From JAWAAW01 sp964353335 (lineage in GTDB: Archaea > Nanobdellota > Nanobdellia > Woesearchaeales > ARS49): a stretch of 64,000 nucleotides of DNA. Every line of letters starts with the position of its first letter. Position 1 is the stretch's first letter. Shown piece by piece: positions 1 to 8,226 of the stretch. The position numbers and the translations under genes were made by a program. The stretch covers positions 7,609 to 71,608 of the forward strand of contig CAYGVI010000005.1 in assembly GCA_964353335.1 (NCBI GenBank), in the 5' to 3' direction. Below the pieces are notes generated by a model. The model was not told where the DNA came from. It searched no databases and saw nothing but the letters and a program-made list of their open reading frames with translations.

Positions 1-99
1 GATACTGAACAAGCAATCCCGAATCGCGTTCCTTTCAAGGCGAAGATTTTAAATACCACAGTATATAAATATATAAATAAAAAGAAATACCAAACAAAA

Positions 100-462
100 A
101 TGAGCGTTTCAAAAGACAAGTATTATTCGTGGGACTATAGTGAAAAATCTGATATTCTTAATGTTCACAAGGTTGACAAGAAAACAGCAGGCAGCGCAGA
201 ACTTGGGGACTTTACTGTGGACTTTGACAAAAATGGCAATATTGTTGGTGTTGAAATACTGAACGCATCAGAATTCTTCACACTCTTAGGCATTCTTAAA
301 ACACAATTGGAAAACATAAAAGAAGCGGAAATAATTATGAGAAAGCGCGGAGAAATGACACTAATCTGCCTTAAACTGCTTTTATCCGGAGAAGAAGCGC
401 CACGCATTGTGTCATTGCCCGCAAGCGTCATGAACGAAGCGCCAATAACCGCAACAGCCTGA
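100..462 (+). CDS. DUF2283 family protein
   Basis: 120-residue protein. The first 70 residues follow the DUF2283 pattern: a YSWDYSEKSDILNVHKV start (the family has YDxExDxLYI), then VDFDKNGNIVGVEILNAS, the family's most conserved segment. Function of the family is unknown. The C-terminal half is longer than the usual domain and has no motif I recognise. The reading frame is open back to base 1, but bases 50-85 hold AT-rich TATA-like sequence, so the ATG at 100 is the likely start and the gene is probably leaderless or short-leadered. No operon partner is visible. Confidence 0.75.
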   Translation: MSVSKDKYYSWDYSEKSDILNVHKVDKKTAGSAELGDFTVDFDKNGNIVGVEILNASEFFTLLGILKTQLENIKEAEIIMRKRGEMTLICLKLLLSGEEAPRIVSLPASVMNEAPITATA

Positions 463-607
463 TTCAGAAACCAAGGTCAGCGCGGACAAATTTCTTTCTG
501 CGGATATTCTTTGCAAAGCGGATAAGACGCCGGTAAAGGTATGTTTTTTCAGCAATCATATCTCCCAAATAGATAAAAGGATATTTAAGACTAATGAAAC
601 AACACCG

Positions 608-745
608 CATTAGTGCTAAAAACTTCAAGCGTAACTTGTGGCTTTTTCGTAGCTACACGGTATTTTGCCCTTTTTTATTGTCGTGATAATGCCGTCAGAA
701 GGTGGAAGTTAAGGTCAACGCCCGGTGAGAAGGTTGACCTTTTAG
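608..745 (+). ncRNA. possible structured RNA in a 330-base non-coding stretch
   Basis: Bases 463-795 contain no credible ORF. A TATA-like GATATTTAAG at 580-589 would start transcription near 610. Downstream are TGTGGCT (637-643) pairing with AGCTACA (651-657), a T-run at 671-676, and a perfect 9-bp inverted repeat AAGGTCAAC (711-719) / GTTGACCTT (733-741) followed by Ts. A further perfect 7-bp repeat, ACTAATG (590-596) / CATTAGT (608-614), spans the predicted start site. I see no RNase P, SRP or box C/D signature. Promoter, stems and T-runs support a transcript, but identity and exact ends are unknown. Confidence 0.3.
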
Positions 746-795
746 GTTTTCTGGAAAAAATTATCGTCGATAAATATGCCTGAAAAATAAAAAAG

Positions 796-868
796 CGCCC
801 ACGCCGGGATTTGAACCCGGGTCGGGACCGCGACAGGGTCCCATCCTAGGCCACTAGACTACATGGGC
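796..868 (-). tRNA. tRNA-Asp (GUC)
   Basis: Reads as a complete cloverleaf on the minus strand: acceptor GCCCATG pairs with CGTGGGC, anticodon stem GGACC/GGTCC encloses loop CTGTCGC (anticodon GTC), and the T-loop is TTCAAAT. Discriminator base is G at 796. There is no intron and no encoded CCA. A TATA-like GTTTAAAAAC lies at about 911-920 on the minus strand, and a T-rich stretch follows the 3' end (781-794). Confidence 0.95.
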
Positions 869-976
869 AAATTGATTGTGTCTATTGACGGCATTACGAA
901 TAAATGGCGGGTTTTTAAACCTTTTGAGTGTTTGCCAGCAAGATATTTAAAGACCCGTGAATAAGCAAAGTGCTGA

Positions 977-1396
977 GTGAGGGGCGGAGTGAAGACCGCT
1001 TTTTTTGAAATGCATTGTTCAACAAGCTTTGACATAACGCACAGTGTTGCTGACCTTGTGGAAAGGGTTATGGACGCTTACAAGGGCCCGTTCAGTTTCA
1101 ACAAGTTTAAGGAAGTTAGTACACCTGTTAGTGCACATAATAGTTCTTCAGTCATTTACACCGGCGCGGTTGATGTGATAATTTTCAGAAACCCGAACAA
1201 GGCTGTCAAGGGCAAAAACGCATACTGCAAGAACAGGGAGAGTTATGTCAGCATCACAATAAGCGGCCCTGACCAAAGCGTAATACACGGCATTGAAGCA
1301 TATCTTGAGAAGAATGTTCCTGCAATCGGCAGGCGTATGCACAAAATATCAACATACAACAGCAACGCAGGCCACATTGTAAAAAGAGCGCAGTAA
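977..1396 (+). CDS. hypothetical protein
   Basis: 139 residues if the GTG at 977 is used. The TATA-like AGATATTTAA at 941-950 predicts transcription from about 972, which fits a leaderless GTG start; an in-frame ATG at 1010 (MHCSTSFDIT) is the alternative. No signal peptide or membrane segment. The body alternates predicted strands (VDVIIF, SYVSITISG) with a C-terminal basic tail. I do not recognise the family. It converges on the lipoprotein gene at 1399 with 2 bases between the stops. Confidence 0.6.
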   Translation: MRGGVKTAFFEMHCSTSFDITHSVADLVERVMDAYKGPFSFNKFKEVSTPVSAHNSSSVIYTGAVDVIIFRNPNKAVKGKNAYCKNRESYVSITISGPDQSVIHGIEAYLEKNVPAIGRRMHKISTYNSNAGHIVKRAQ

Positions 1397-1398
1397 AA

Positions 1399-2229
1399 TC
1401 ACTTTGCGAATTTCTGGTAAACCATTTCTTCCTGCTTGACCATGTTATGCGTGAAGTCACTATAGGAGATTACTCTTGCCCTGTCGCCTTCTTTCACATT
1501 CACTTTGATTGGCAGCCCTGTTATCATTTCCAGGTGCAAAGTGTATTCGTCGCCGTTCTCTACAAATGTGAGCACGGGGTTTACCGCCTTCCAGCCTGTT
1601 AAGTCCTTGACATACTGGTCATTTGCCTGGGCAACTGTCGGTGAAGCGTAAGAGAACCTTGTAAGCCAGTCTTCAGGCAGTATCGGGTTGTAGTCTTCGT
1701 AAGGCAGGACAAATTCCATGTCTATTATTCTCGCGCAGTTGCTCCTGTCAGGGTCAAACTCGCCAAGAATTTCCCCTTCCCTGCGCGGGTCGCAGTAGCC
1801 CACAGCCTTTTTTTCGCTCCTGTCGATGAAAATGTCAGTGATTGTCACAGGAATGGTTCTGTTGACCCTCATATCCAGTTTTTTGATGAATTTAGGCTCA
1901 ATGCGGACAAGGTTTCCCCTTACCAAATATTTTGTTTCGCCTTCCTGGTATGAATAGCCTGTCACTTTCTGCCTGAATTTTATCATCGCGTCAGAAATGT
2001 GGCTGTTTTTAGGCGTCTGTGGCCCAATAGTCTTGTTGATTTGCGGCAATGTACTGTTCTCATACCTGTCGCATATCTGGTTTGGCTCAGCGTCAAGGCA
2101 GCAGTCGCCTGGTGAATACTCATAATAAGGCTGCTTGCATTCTGTTACCGTTGCGTTCTGCTGTGGAATAACCGCAGGCTGGCAGCCAATCAGGAAAATT
2201 ATTGCCAGAACCAGCAAAACATTGCGCAT
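1399..2229 (-). CDS. lipoprotein, function unknown
   Basis: The N-terminus MRNVLLVLAIIFLIGC is a signal peptide ending in a lipobox (LIGC), so the mature protein should be membrane-anchored outside the cell through that cysteine. The start is set at the second of two adjacent ATGs because GGTGA lies 5 bases upstream; the frame continues upstream to 2259. A short Cys-containing stretch follows the anchor (CKQPYYEYSPGDCCLDAEP), then a region rich in beta-strand residues. No catalytic motif recognised. Confidence 0.7.
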   Translation of the reverse strand: MRNVLLVLAIIFLIGCQPAVIPQQNATVTECKQPYYEYSPGDCCLDAEPNQICDRYENSTLPQINKTIGPQTPKNSHISDAMIKFRQKVTGYSYQEGETKYLVRGNLVRIEPKFIKKLDMRVNRTIPVTITDIFIDRSEKKAVGYCDPRREGEILGEFDPDRSNCARIIDMEFVLPYEDYNPILPEDWLTRFSYASPTVAQANDQYVKDLTGWKAVNPVLTFVENGDEYTLHLEMITGLPIKVNVKEGDRARVISYSDFTHNMVKQEEMVYQKFAK

Positions 2230-2338
2230 CATTCTCACCATTCCCGCGTGAGGACACAACTTGCTTTTATTCTTTGCGGTTTGCTTAGCGGTAATATTTA
2301 TATAGGCATAATCAAACAGCGGGCAAAGAGGTGATGCG

Positions 2339-2785
2339 ATGGCGTTTTATGTATTGCGAGAGGAAGACAAGCAGTTCCTTACTTCGCTGCTTTACGCCAC
2401 AGGCATCATCCTGTTCTGGCGCGGCATCTGGGATATTTCTGTCAAGATTCCCCTGCTGAAAACCCCGCTGTTCTGCGCAGCAGTCGGGCTGATTATTATA
2501 ACACTCACAGGATACCTTTACCGCGAGTATGACCCGATTTCAAACAGGATGCACAAGATTGGAAGAGTCCTGAACGATGTTATCAACCAGGCCAAGAAAG
2601 GCGAGCCGCACGAGATTTTCTATTATGACCAGGTCGGCAAGCACCACCACAAGATTTTGCCCCATAAAATCAGGAAGATTGAGCACGACTACATAATAAT
2701 TGAGGAAAAAGGGCATGAAGTGTTTATTCCAATGCACAGGATAACTCACGTGCACAAGCAGGGCAAGGTAATCTGGCGGCGTTAA
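2339..2785 (+). CDS. membrane-anchored MJ1316 (DUF504-like) domain protein
   Basis: 148 residues. Residues 14-32 and about 40-60 are two hydrophobic segments. The C-terminal 75 residues match the MJ1316 RNA cyclic-group-end recognition domain (DUF504): an IFYYDQ strand, a charged middle, then VFIPMHRITHV and ending GKVIWRR, as in the family's IPFHRI...LWRR. The family is usually a soluble, stand-alone domain or fused to RNA-processing enzymes, so the two membrane segments are unusual. A clear ribosome site GAGGTGA (2329-2335) precedes the ATG. Domain assignment is good; an RNA-binding role here is inference. Confidence 0.7.
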   Translation: MAFYVLREEDKQFLTSLLYATGIILFWRGIWDISVKIPLLKTPLFCAAVGLIIITLTGYLYREYDPISNRMHKIGRVLNDVINQAKKGEPHEIFYYDQVGKHHHKILPHKIRKIEHDYIIIEEKGHEVFIPMHRITHVHKQGKVIWRR

Positions 2786-2787
2786 AT

Positions 2788-3114
2788 TCAGGATTTTCTT
2801 CGCCTGTTAAATGTTGCCTGCGCTGCGTTTATCATGTCAGAAAGTTCTATCTGCTGGACATATGGCAGCTCTGGCTCCTTTTTCCGCCGGCTCTTGCTTT
2901 TTTGGGCATACATCACATTGCACCTTTGCCAGAAAGATTGCCTTGTAATCGGCTTTGCAAACAGCGTCTTTGCCTCAGTATAGCTTATTGGAATTTCACC
3001 ATGAGGCGCTGCAAGAGAACCGTTAAAGACTTCCAGCAGACCAATGTCCTTGACCTGATAGCTTGGCTTTGACCCTGGAATGCTTACAAAGATGTAGTTT
3101 GTTGCTTCACTCAT
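2788..3114 (-). CDS. hypothetical protein
   Basis: 108 residues from the ATG at 3114 (MSEATNYIFVSIPG). This start is chosen because a minus-strand TATA-like TTTATAAAG at about 3138-3145 would place transcription at the ATG, i.e. leaderless; the longer frame to 3153 needs a TTG start. The C-terminus is very basic (KSKSRRKKEPE, FNRRRKS), which suggests nucleic acid contact. Family not recognised. It ends 2 bases from the convergent MJ1316-domain gene. Confidence 0.55.
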   Translation of the reverse strand: MSEATNYIFVSIPGSKPSYQVKDIGLLEVFNGSLAAPHGEIPISYTEAKTLFAKPITRQSFWQRCNVMYAQKSKSRRKKEPELPYVQQIELSDMINAAQATFNRRRKS

Positions 3115-3162
3115 ACCCTTAGGTGAAAGCCACCTCTTTATAAAATTTGGCAAAAAAGCAAT

Positions 3163-3678
3163 TCACAGCTTTCCTGTTTTCTGCCATTTCTTGAAGCAGT
3201 CACATGCAACCCTGCACAGTTCCTTGCTTACTTCACCCCATTGGATGTGCTTGTTGAATTCCTCAGGTGTGACAAACTTTCTTTCGTAAAGCAAGCCTGT
3301 TGCAGGGTCTAGTTTTGTTTCATTAATTTTTTCTATTATTGCCACATATCTTAATTGGTAAAATTGTTCTCCTTCTTTTGGGTTTGGGTTGTTTGGAAAG
3401 TCAATTTTGAAGCAGCCAATCATTTTGCATTCAGATATAATGACTGATGCCTCCTCTTCAACTTCGCGCTTGAGTGTTTGTTCAGGAGTTTCCTTGTTTT
3501 CAGGCTTTCCTCCTGGAAGATGCCATTCTGGTGTTCTTCTGATAATCAGTATTTTGCCTTCTTTTGTAAAGCACATGCCTGAAACCTGGGTGTATTTCCT
3601 GTATTTTTCATAATTATCTGCTGCAATCCACGTAGAACATATGGGCATCCCCTGCCATACCCAATTTTGTTTTATCAT
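3163..3678 (-). CDS. Nudix hydrolase
   Basis: 171 residues with a clear Nudix box at residues 57-79: G57, E63, then REVEEE at 71-76, matching GX5EX7REUXEEXGU except that the late glycine is Ser78. The preceding EWHLPGG is the usual strand leading into the box. Nudix enzymes hydrolyse nucleoside diphosphates linked to another group; the substrate cannot be told here. The gene is just downstream of tRNA-Tyr on the same strand. Confidence 0.9.
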   Translation of the reverse strand: MIKQNWVWQGMPICSTWIAADNYEKYRKYTQVSGMCFTKEGKILIIRRTPEWHLPGGKPENKETPEQTLKREVEEEASVIISECKMIGCFKIDFPNNPNPKEGEQFYQLRYVAIIEKINETKLDPATGLLYERKFVTPEEFNKHIQWGEVSKELCRVACDCFKKWQKTGKL

Positions 3679-3689
3679 AATAAAAAATA

Positions 3690-3821
3690 TCCCCGCGGCC
3701 GGATTTGAACCAGCGACCTTTCGGGCTCAACGCGGCTGACCCGCTTTCATGCAATGGCCTTCGCCGTTGTCTGCGGGCGACTGCTCTACAGCCGAATGCT
3801 CTGCCGCTGAGCTACGCGGGG
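3690..3821 (-). tRNA. tRNA-Tyr (GUA) with an intron of about 60 nt
   Basis: Acceptor CCCCGCG (from 3821) pairs with CGCGGGG and the discriminator is A at 3690; C1-G72 is typical of archaeal tRNA-Tyr. D-arm GCTC/GAGC and T-arm GCTGG/CCGGC around TTCAAAT are intact. The anticodon arm begins TTCGG then CTGTAGA and its 3' half CCGAA appears only after about 60 extra bases, so an intron sits at or near the canonical 37/38 site. A bulge-helix-bulge can be drawn in more than one way, so I do not fix the junctions. A TATA-like sequence lies at about 3849-3857. Confidence 0.92.
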
Positions 3822-3865
3822 ATGATACGACGATGAATCCACTGACGATTTTTAAATGTTGTTGT

Positions 3866-3974
3866 TTCCGAGCTGCTGAATGAGCGCGAGGAACGAGCGG
3901 AACCGCAGTGTAGCGAAGTTATGAGCGCGAATTCGCAGCGAGTGTCTCTCACCGAAGGTGCGTTATTTGGAATT
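3866..3974 (+). repeat. dispersed non-coding repeat, copy 1 (diverged)
   Basis: This copy shares TTTCCGAGCTGCTGAAT and CGCAGCGAGTGTCT with the copies at 27435 and 62819, in the same order and orientation. It lacks the GATGCGAGCGAAGCGAG block near the end of the other two. It contains the palindrome GCGAATTCGC. No ORF. It fills the gap between tRNA-Tyr and the gene at 3998. Confidence 0.6.
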
Positions 3975-3997
3975 TAGTGCTGCAAAGAATGACGCGA

Positions 3998-5434
3998 TTA
4001 CCCCAAAAACTTGACTTTCGGCCTGTTTGAGCTTGTTGTCCTTTCTTTTCCTGTCGCTGTTGTGAACTTGGACACTGCTTCTGGCAAAGAAACTCCTCCG
4101 AGTATGCTCAGCGATGACCTCACCTTGTATGAAATAATGCGCTCTTCGCGTGCCATTATGTCTCCAACTTCATACTTGATAATTGTGCCCTTGCGCTCGT
4201 TCCTTATGGAATTCGAGGGCGTAAGTGTTCCGACATCGTATTCCTTTATCAGCTCTGCAATCCGTGGAATCAAATCAATTACTGTCGCACTGCGTATTGG
4301 CTTGCCTGACCTGTTCTTCAGCTCCAAAAGAATCTTCAGCTCGCTTATTCCGCCCTCGCGCGTGCTGAGTACAACAGCAGACTTCTTTATTGTCAGCGGG
4401 CTGCGGAACACCAAGTAAACTATGAGCAGAATAATTCCAAGCGTCATTATTATCGCCAGGGGCCTGTAATTTGTCGTGACGCGGATTTCACGCGAGTTTC
4501 CGACATTTATCTTCACGTCCCAGACAAACGAGCCGTTCTCAACGCGCGACGCAAGGTCTGACTTTGTGAACATGCGGGCATACCACGGCATTGCAAAGGC
4601 AAACGGCTGCTCAAGAAGGACGTTTGCATCATTGGTTAAAGTGATTATCCTGACTGTCTTGAGGAATGACTTCACAATCTCAACAGTGGGCATCAATTGG
4701 CCGTAAGACGCAACCTCGTAGTCAACAGGTGGCAAATCAAACTGGAATCCCTTTCCTTTTTCTGTCGCGATAAGTGAGACTTCAAGCACATCGCTCTGTG
4801 GACGGGTCTGGCGGTCAACGCGCGCCATGAACTTCACTGTCTTTCGCTCCAATGGACCCAGCGAGGTTACAAAGTCCTGGTTGATGACATCGCTCCTTAC
4901 TTTTACCTTCAGCTCTGTGAGGTTTCTCCTGTTCTGGTTCTCAAAGTTTACTGTTATCTCTATTTCATTTCTCGGGTCAACAAATATCGGAATCTCAGCT
5001 GTCCCCCTCACTGCGGGCATGTAAGTGTTGGTTGCCGGCGGTCCTGAGACCTCCATATAGAGCATTGCCTTCTTCAGTTCATTTGTCCCTGTGCGCTTTA
5101 CGTGGATTGGAACGCCATAAAGCCCTGGGTTGATGTTTAATGGCTGTATTGTGAGGATTGTCGTGAACGGCTTTCCTGGCTTTATCTGCAATGTGTCCTT
5201 TGTCCTGATGTCCCAAAGGACTTCAGGGGAGTAAATTTCAAAGAATTCCGTGCTGGAAAAGTCGTGTGATATGGTGACATTGTATTCTGCCATGTCATTT
5301 GTGCCTATTGTCTGCTGCGGAGGCGCGAATTCTGCTGAGAAATCTGCTGCGACAACACTAGAAAGCATCACTGCAATTGCCAGCCACAGAAATTTGCGCA
5401 ACTCTATCACCGCCTTGCTCGGTGATTTACTCAT
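3998..5434 (-). CDS. secreted/anchored membrane protein with Ig-like repeats
   Basis: 478 residues. An N-terminal hydrophobic stretch (FLWLAIAVMLSSVVA) is a likely signal peptide. The next 300 residues read as tandem beta-sandwich modules of the kind found in archaeal surface proteins (NVTISHDF, TVNFENQNRRNLTELKVKV, KTVKFMARV). A second hydrophobic segment (PLAIIMTLGIILLIVYLVF, about 335-353) should be a membrane anchor, leaving a cytoplasmic tail of about 125 residues. A substantial inside domain is unusual for a simple surface protein and suggests signalling or scaffolding. Specific function unknown. Confidence 0.7.
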   Translation of the reverse strand: MSKSPSKAVIELRKFLWLAIAVMLSSVVAADFSAEFAPPQQTIGTNDMAEYNVTISHDFSSTEFFEIYSPEVLWDIRTKDTLQIKPGKPFTTILTIQPLNINPGLYGVPIHVKRTGTNELKKAMLYMEVSGPPATNTYMPAVRGTAEIPIFVDPRNEIEITVNFENQNRRNLTELKVKVRSDVINQDFVTSLGPLERKTVKFMARVDRQTRPQSDVLEVSLIATEKGKGFQFDLPPVDYEVASYGQLMPTVEIVKSFLKTVRIITLTNDANVLLEQPFAFAMPWYARMFTKSDLASRVENGSFVWDVKINVGNSREIRVTTNYRPLAIIMTLGIILLIVYLVFRSPLTIKKSAVVLSTREGGISELKILLELKNRSGKPIRSATVIDLIPRIAELIKEYDVGTLTPSNSIRNERKGTIIKYEVGDIMAREERIISYKVRSSLSILGGVSLPEAVSKFTTATGKERTTSSNRPKVKFLG

Positions 5435-5454
5435 ATTTATACTTTGCGTTTTGA

Positions 5455-7509
5455 TTAGACGAGCACTTTGCTTGTATGCTCCTCTTTCACCACCTTCAAG
5501 ACGTGGTCAGCAAGGCTTTCTATCTTTGCTTCATGGCTAACAAGTATGATTTGCCTTGCTTTCAGCTGGTCAAGCACGTCCCTCATGCGGTCAATCTGCT
5601 CTGCGCTGAAGCCGTCTGTGGGCTCATCTAATATTACAATGTCCTTTGTGTGTATTGTTGAGCGCAATGCAGTGATTACCTTGTTCAATGCGAGCCTGTA
5701 TGCCAATGCACACGCTGTTTTTTCTCCTCCTGAAAGGTTGTTGACCTCTGTGTCATAGCCGTTCTGCTGGACAACAGGCGAAAATTCCTCGTCCAAGCGC
5801 GCCACAAGCACATCATCCTCAATCAAAAGCCCGAACCACTGCTGGAACAATGAATTAAATTCGTGGTAGACCTTTGTCATCACATGCTTTTCCATCACAG
5901 ACATCAGGTTTGTGAAGAAATCTCCGACCCACTGGTTCATCACGTCAAGCTTTGCAAGCTGTTCGTGCGCTTTTTGCTTTGCCTCAATGTCTTTTTCAAG
6001 CAAAGTTATTGTTTCAAAGAGCATCTTTTGCCGTGTTAAAAGTGTTGCGTGCTCTATGTTTGTCGTTTGTTCCTGCTGCTGAAACTGTTCAAGCCTTGTT
6101 TTTTCTGCCTGATACCTTGTTTCAACAGAGTTTGCGCTCTGTAATAATGCCGATGCCTGCTGTTTTCTCGCTTCTGCTGCTGAAACTGCTGAGATTGTGT
6201 CTGTTAACCGCTTTTCCGCCTCCTGTTTTCTTGTGAGGCTTGTTTGGTACTGCTGGAATTTGTACTGTGCATCCCTTGCTGCTGCCTGCTGCTGCATCAA
6301 TGCGCTTATTTCCTGCTGCAGTTTTGTTTTTGCCAGCTCTTTCTGGCTTGCTGCTGTTTCAAAAGTGGTTATCTGCGCAGTTATTGAATCAGTATTCTGC
6401 TTTTCCTTGTCAGCAAAAACGTGCTTGTGAGTCTCCCCGACTTCCTGCAGGCATGTTGGGCACTTGTTAAGCTCCAAAATGCGTTTTATCGTAAGCTCTG
6501 ACAGCTGCTTTTTTGCCTTGAGCTCTGCGTGCGCTGTGATATGGGTGCGCATTTCCTTTTCTGAAACAAGAACTTCCTGCTGTTTTTGCTGCATGACCCT
6601 GGCAATTTCATCCGGAGTCTGCGCTGGCTGAACTGGAGCCTGTGAAACCTGCGGGGCAAGCATGGCAATCTCTGAATGGAGGCTTTTTTGCGTGTTTGCA
6701 AGGTTTTTCAGCTCTGTTTCAGCTGTGTTGTATGCAAGCCTGTGCTGCTGCAGTGCGTTTCTTTCCTTTTCAACGCCTTCAATTATCATTTTTTGCTGTG
6801 CCACTGCCTGTTTTGCTGATTCAAGCCTTGGCTGGATGTCAAGAAGTGATATTCTTACGTCTGATGACTGGTTTTGTTTTTCCTGCAATTGCTGTTTTTT
6901 CACAGGCTCATCTGTTAATTGGCCTTCAAACAGCCTTCTTCTTTCGCGCAAAAGCTTGGCATACACGCCTGCATTGTCAGAAATCCGTCTGTACTTGTCA
7001 ATGTCAAACACTTTCCTGAGAATCATCAGCCTTGATTCCTTGTCTTCTGTGATTATTCTCTTCATTTCCTCCTGTGGCGTGTAGACTGTGTAGCGGTAAA
7101 TCATGCTCTTGCTTTTTGTTACAAGCTCTGCAGGATAGCCAAGCAGGTTCAGGACTGCTGTTTTCAGCTCAACTGCTGTTGCTTCCCTGCGCATTCCTTC
7201 TTTGATTATGTAGCCTGCGTCCTGTTCAATGCTGTCTTTTGTCCTTTTCAGCTTTCTTCCGATTGTGTATTCTTTGCTGTTCAGCTCAAAAGTAAGCTCA
7301 ACATTTCCTTCTTTTGTGCCGTTTCTTAGCAATGCTGCGCCAGAGAGCTCTCCGCGCATTATTCCAAACAGCGCAAACTCAATCGCAAGGAGTATTGTTG
7401 ATTTTCCAGCGCCAATATCGCCTGCGAGAAGAACTATGCCCTCAGGAAACACAAGCGACTCTTCAATATAGCTTCGTATGTTTTTCAGCTTCAGAGATTT
7501 CAGGAACAT
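5455..7509 (-). CDS. rad50: Rad50-like double-strand break repair ATPase
   Basis: 684 residues with SMC/Rad50 architecture: N-terminal ATPase half with Walker A GDIGAGKST (about 31-39), a long coiled coil, a zinc-hook CPTC near 347-350, a second coiled coil, and the C-terminal half with signature LSGGEKTACALAYRL (about 588-602) and Walker B VILDEPTDGFS (about 620-630). Rad50 dimerises through the hook and works with Mre11 nuclease in DNA end processing. The coiled coils are shorter than in typical archaeal Rad50 of about 850-900 residues. No Mre11, HerA or NurA gene is adjacent, unlike the usual archaeal cluster. Confidence 0.93.
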   Translation of the reverse strand: MFLKSLKLKNIRSYIEESLVFPEGIVLLAGDIGAGKSTILLAIEFALFGIMRGELSGAALLRNGTKEGNVELTFELNSKEYTIGRKLKRTKDSIEQDAGYIIKEGMRREATAVELKTAVLNLLGYPAELVTKSKSMIYRYTVYTPQEEMKRIITEDKESRLMILRKVFDIDKYRRISDNAGVYAKLLRERRRLFEGQLTDEPVKKQQLQEKQNQSSDVRISLLDIQPRLESAKQAVAQQKMIIEGVEKERNALQQHRLAYNTAETELKNLANTQKSLHSEIAMLAPQVSQAPVQPAQTPDEIARVMQQKQQEVLVSEKEMRTHITAHAELKAKKQLSELTIKRILELNKCPTCLQEVGETHKHVFADKEKQNTDSITAQITTFETAASQKELAKTKLQQEISALMQQQAAARDAQYKFQQYQTSLTRKQEAEKRLTDTISAVSAAEARKQQASALLQSANSVETRYQAEKTRLEQFQQQEQTTNIEHATLLTRQKMLFETITLLEKDIEAKQKAHEQLAKLDVMNQWVGDFFTNLMSVMEKHVMTKVYHEFNSLFQQWFGLLIEDDVLVARLDEEFSPVVQQNGYDTEVNNLSGGEKTACALAYRLALNKVITALRSTIHTKDIVILDEPTDGFSAEQIDRMRDVLDQLKARQIILVSHEAKIESLADHVLKVVKEEHTSKVLV

Positions 7510-7558
7510 AACATCACCAAAAAATTAAAACTATATATTATTAGTTGTGATGGAGTTG

Positions 7559-8182
7559 TTATTGGCGTTGTTTCTCCAATTCATCAATTATTTTTTCAAG
7601 AGCTTTTGTTTCTGGCTTGTCCATAAACTGGGGTGCAACTTCAAAAAGAAGCACTTTGCCTGGTTGCGAACAGTCGCCACAACCACAGCCAAGATTGGAT
7701 ATGCGTATCCCTGTCTCAACAGAATGTTCATGAAACTCTTCAGGATAATAGCCCAATTCAAATGCAAACAGCTTATAGTCCACACAGGAAAGGCTCGAAA
7801 TTACCACACGACTGAATACATCAAATGCAGTTTTTGTTTTTTTGTAAGCTTCTGGCACAGAATCAGGGCGAGGAATCCTGACATTTATTTTTTCAGGCTT
7901 TCCTCCTAAACTAATCTCGCGAATTTCATCTTTGTCAAGTGAGATTTCAAGCATTTTTGGGACTTTTGAGAACAAGCAAAGGAACACATTGCCATCGTGC
8001 ATAATTTCATATTCGCACACCAATCCAGGCAGCACAGTGCCGCACGATGGCACAAATGAAGCTCTCAGGTAGCCCTGTTCCATCGCTGGCGCCTTGCTAA
8101 GCAGATAACGAATCTCATCTGCGGTTGGCCTATACAATCCCGGCATTGTCTTACGGGTCTGGGCAAAAGTTGTATCAGCCAT
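7559..8182 (-). CDS. hypothetical cysteine-containing protein
   Basis: 207 residues from the ATG at 8182 (MADTTFAQTRKTMPGLY); the frame runs upstream into the next gene, but that part is its antisense shadow. A compact CGCGDC cluster occurs near residue 165, and SFVPSCGTVLPGLVC holds two more cysteines, so metal binding is possible. No membrane segment. Family not recognised. It lies between rad50 and a surface lipoprotein on the same strand. Confidence 0.6.
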   Translation of the reverse strand: MADTTFAQTRKTMPGLYRPTADEIRYLLSKAPAMEQGYLRASFVPSCGTVLPGLVCEYEIMHDGNVFLCLFSKVPKMLEISLDKDEIREISLGGKPEKINVRIPRPDSVPEAYKKTKTAFDVFSRVVISSLSCVDYKLFAFELGYYPEEFHEHSVETGIRISNLGCGCGDCSQPGKVLLFEVAPQFMDKPETKALEKIIDELEKQRQ

Positions 8183-8185
8183 AAA

Positions 8186-8226
8186 ATCACCTAAAAAAGA
8201 TAAATAAAAAAATAAAAACAGCGCGT
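8186..8226 (-). terminator. T-rich terminator of the Ig-domain lipoprotein gene
   Basis: On the minus strand the stop codon at 8227 is followed at once by several T-runs (TTTTTATTTTTTTATTTATC and TTTTTT). Archaeal RNA polymerase stops at oligo-T tracts without needing a hairpin. Confidence 0.55.

Noticed and set aside
711..741. SRP RNA or RNase P RNA in the 463-795 gap
   Set aside because: The universally conserved elements of either RNA are absent.
5952..7084. Several long plus-strand ORFs over rad50
   Set aside because: They are antisense shadows of the coiled-coil region, with no ribosome sites or motifs.
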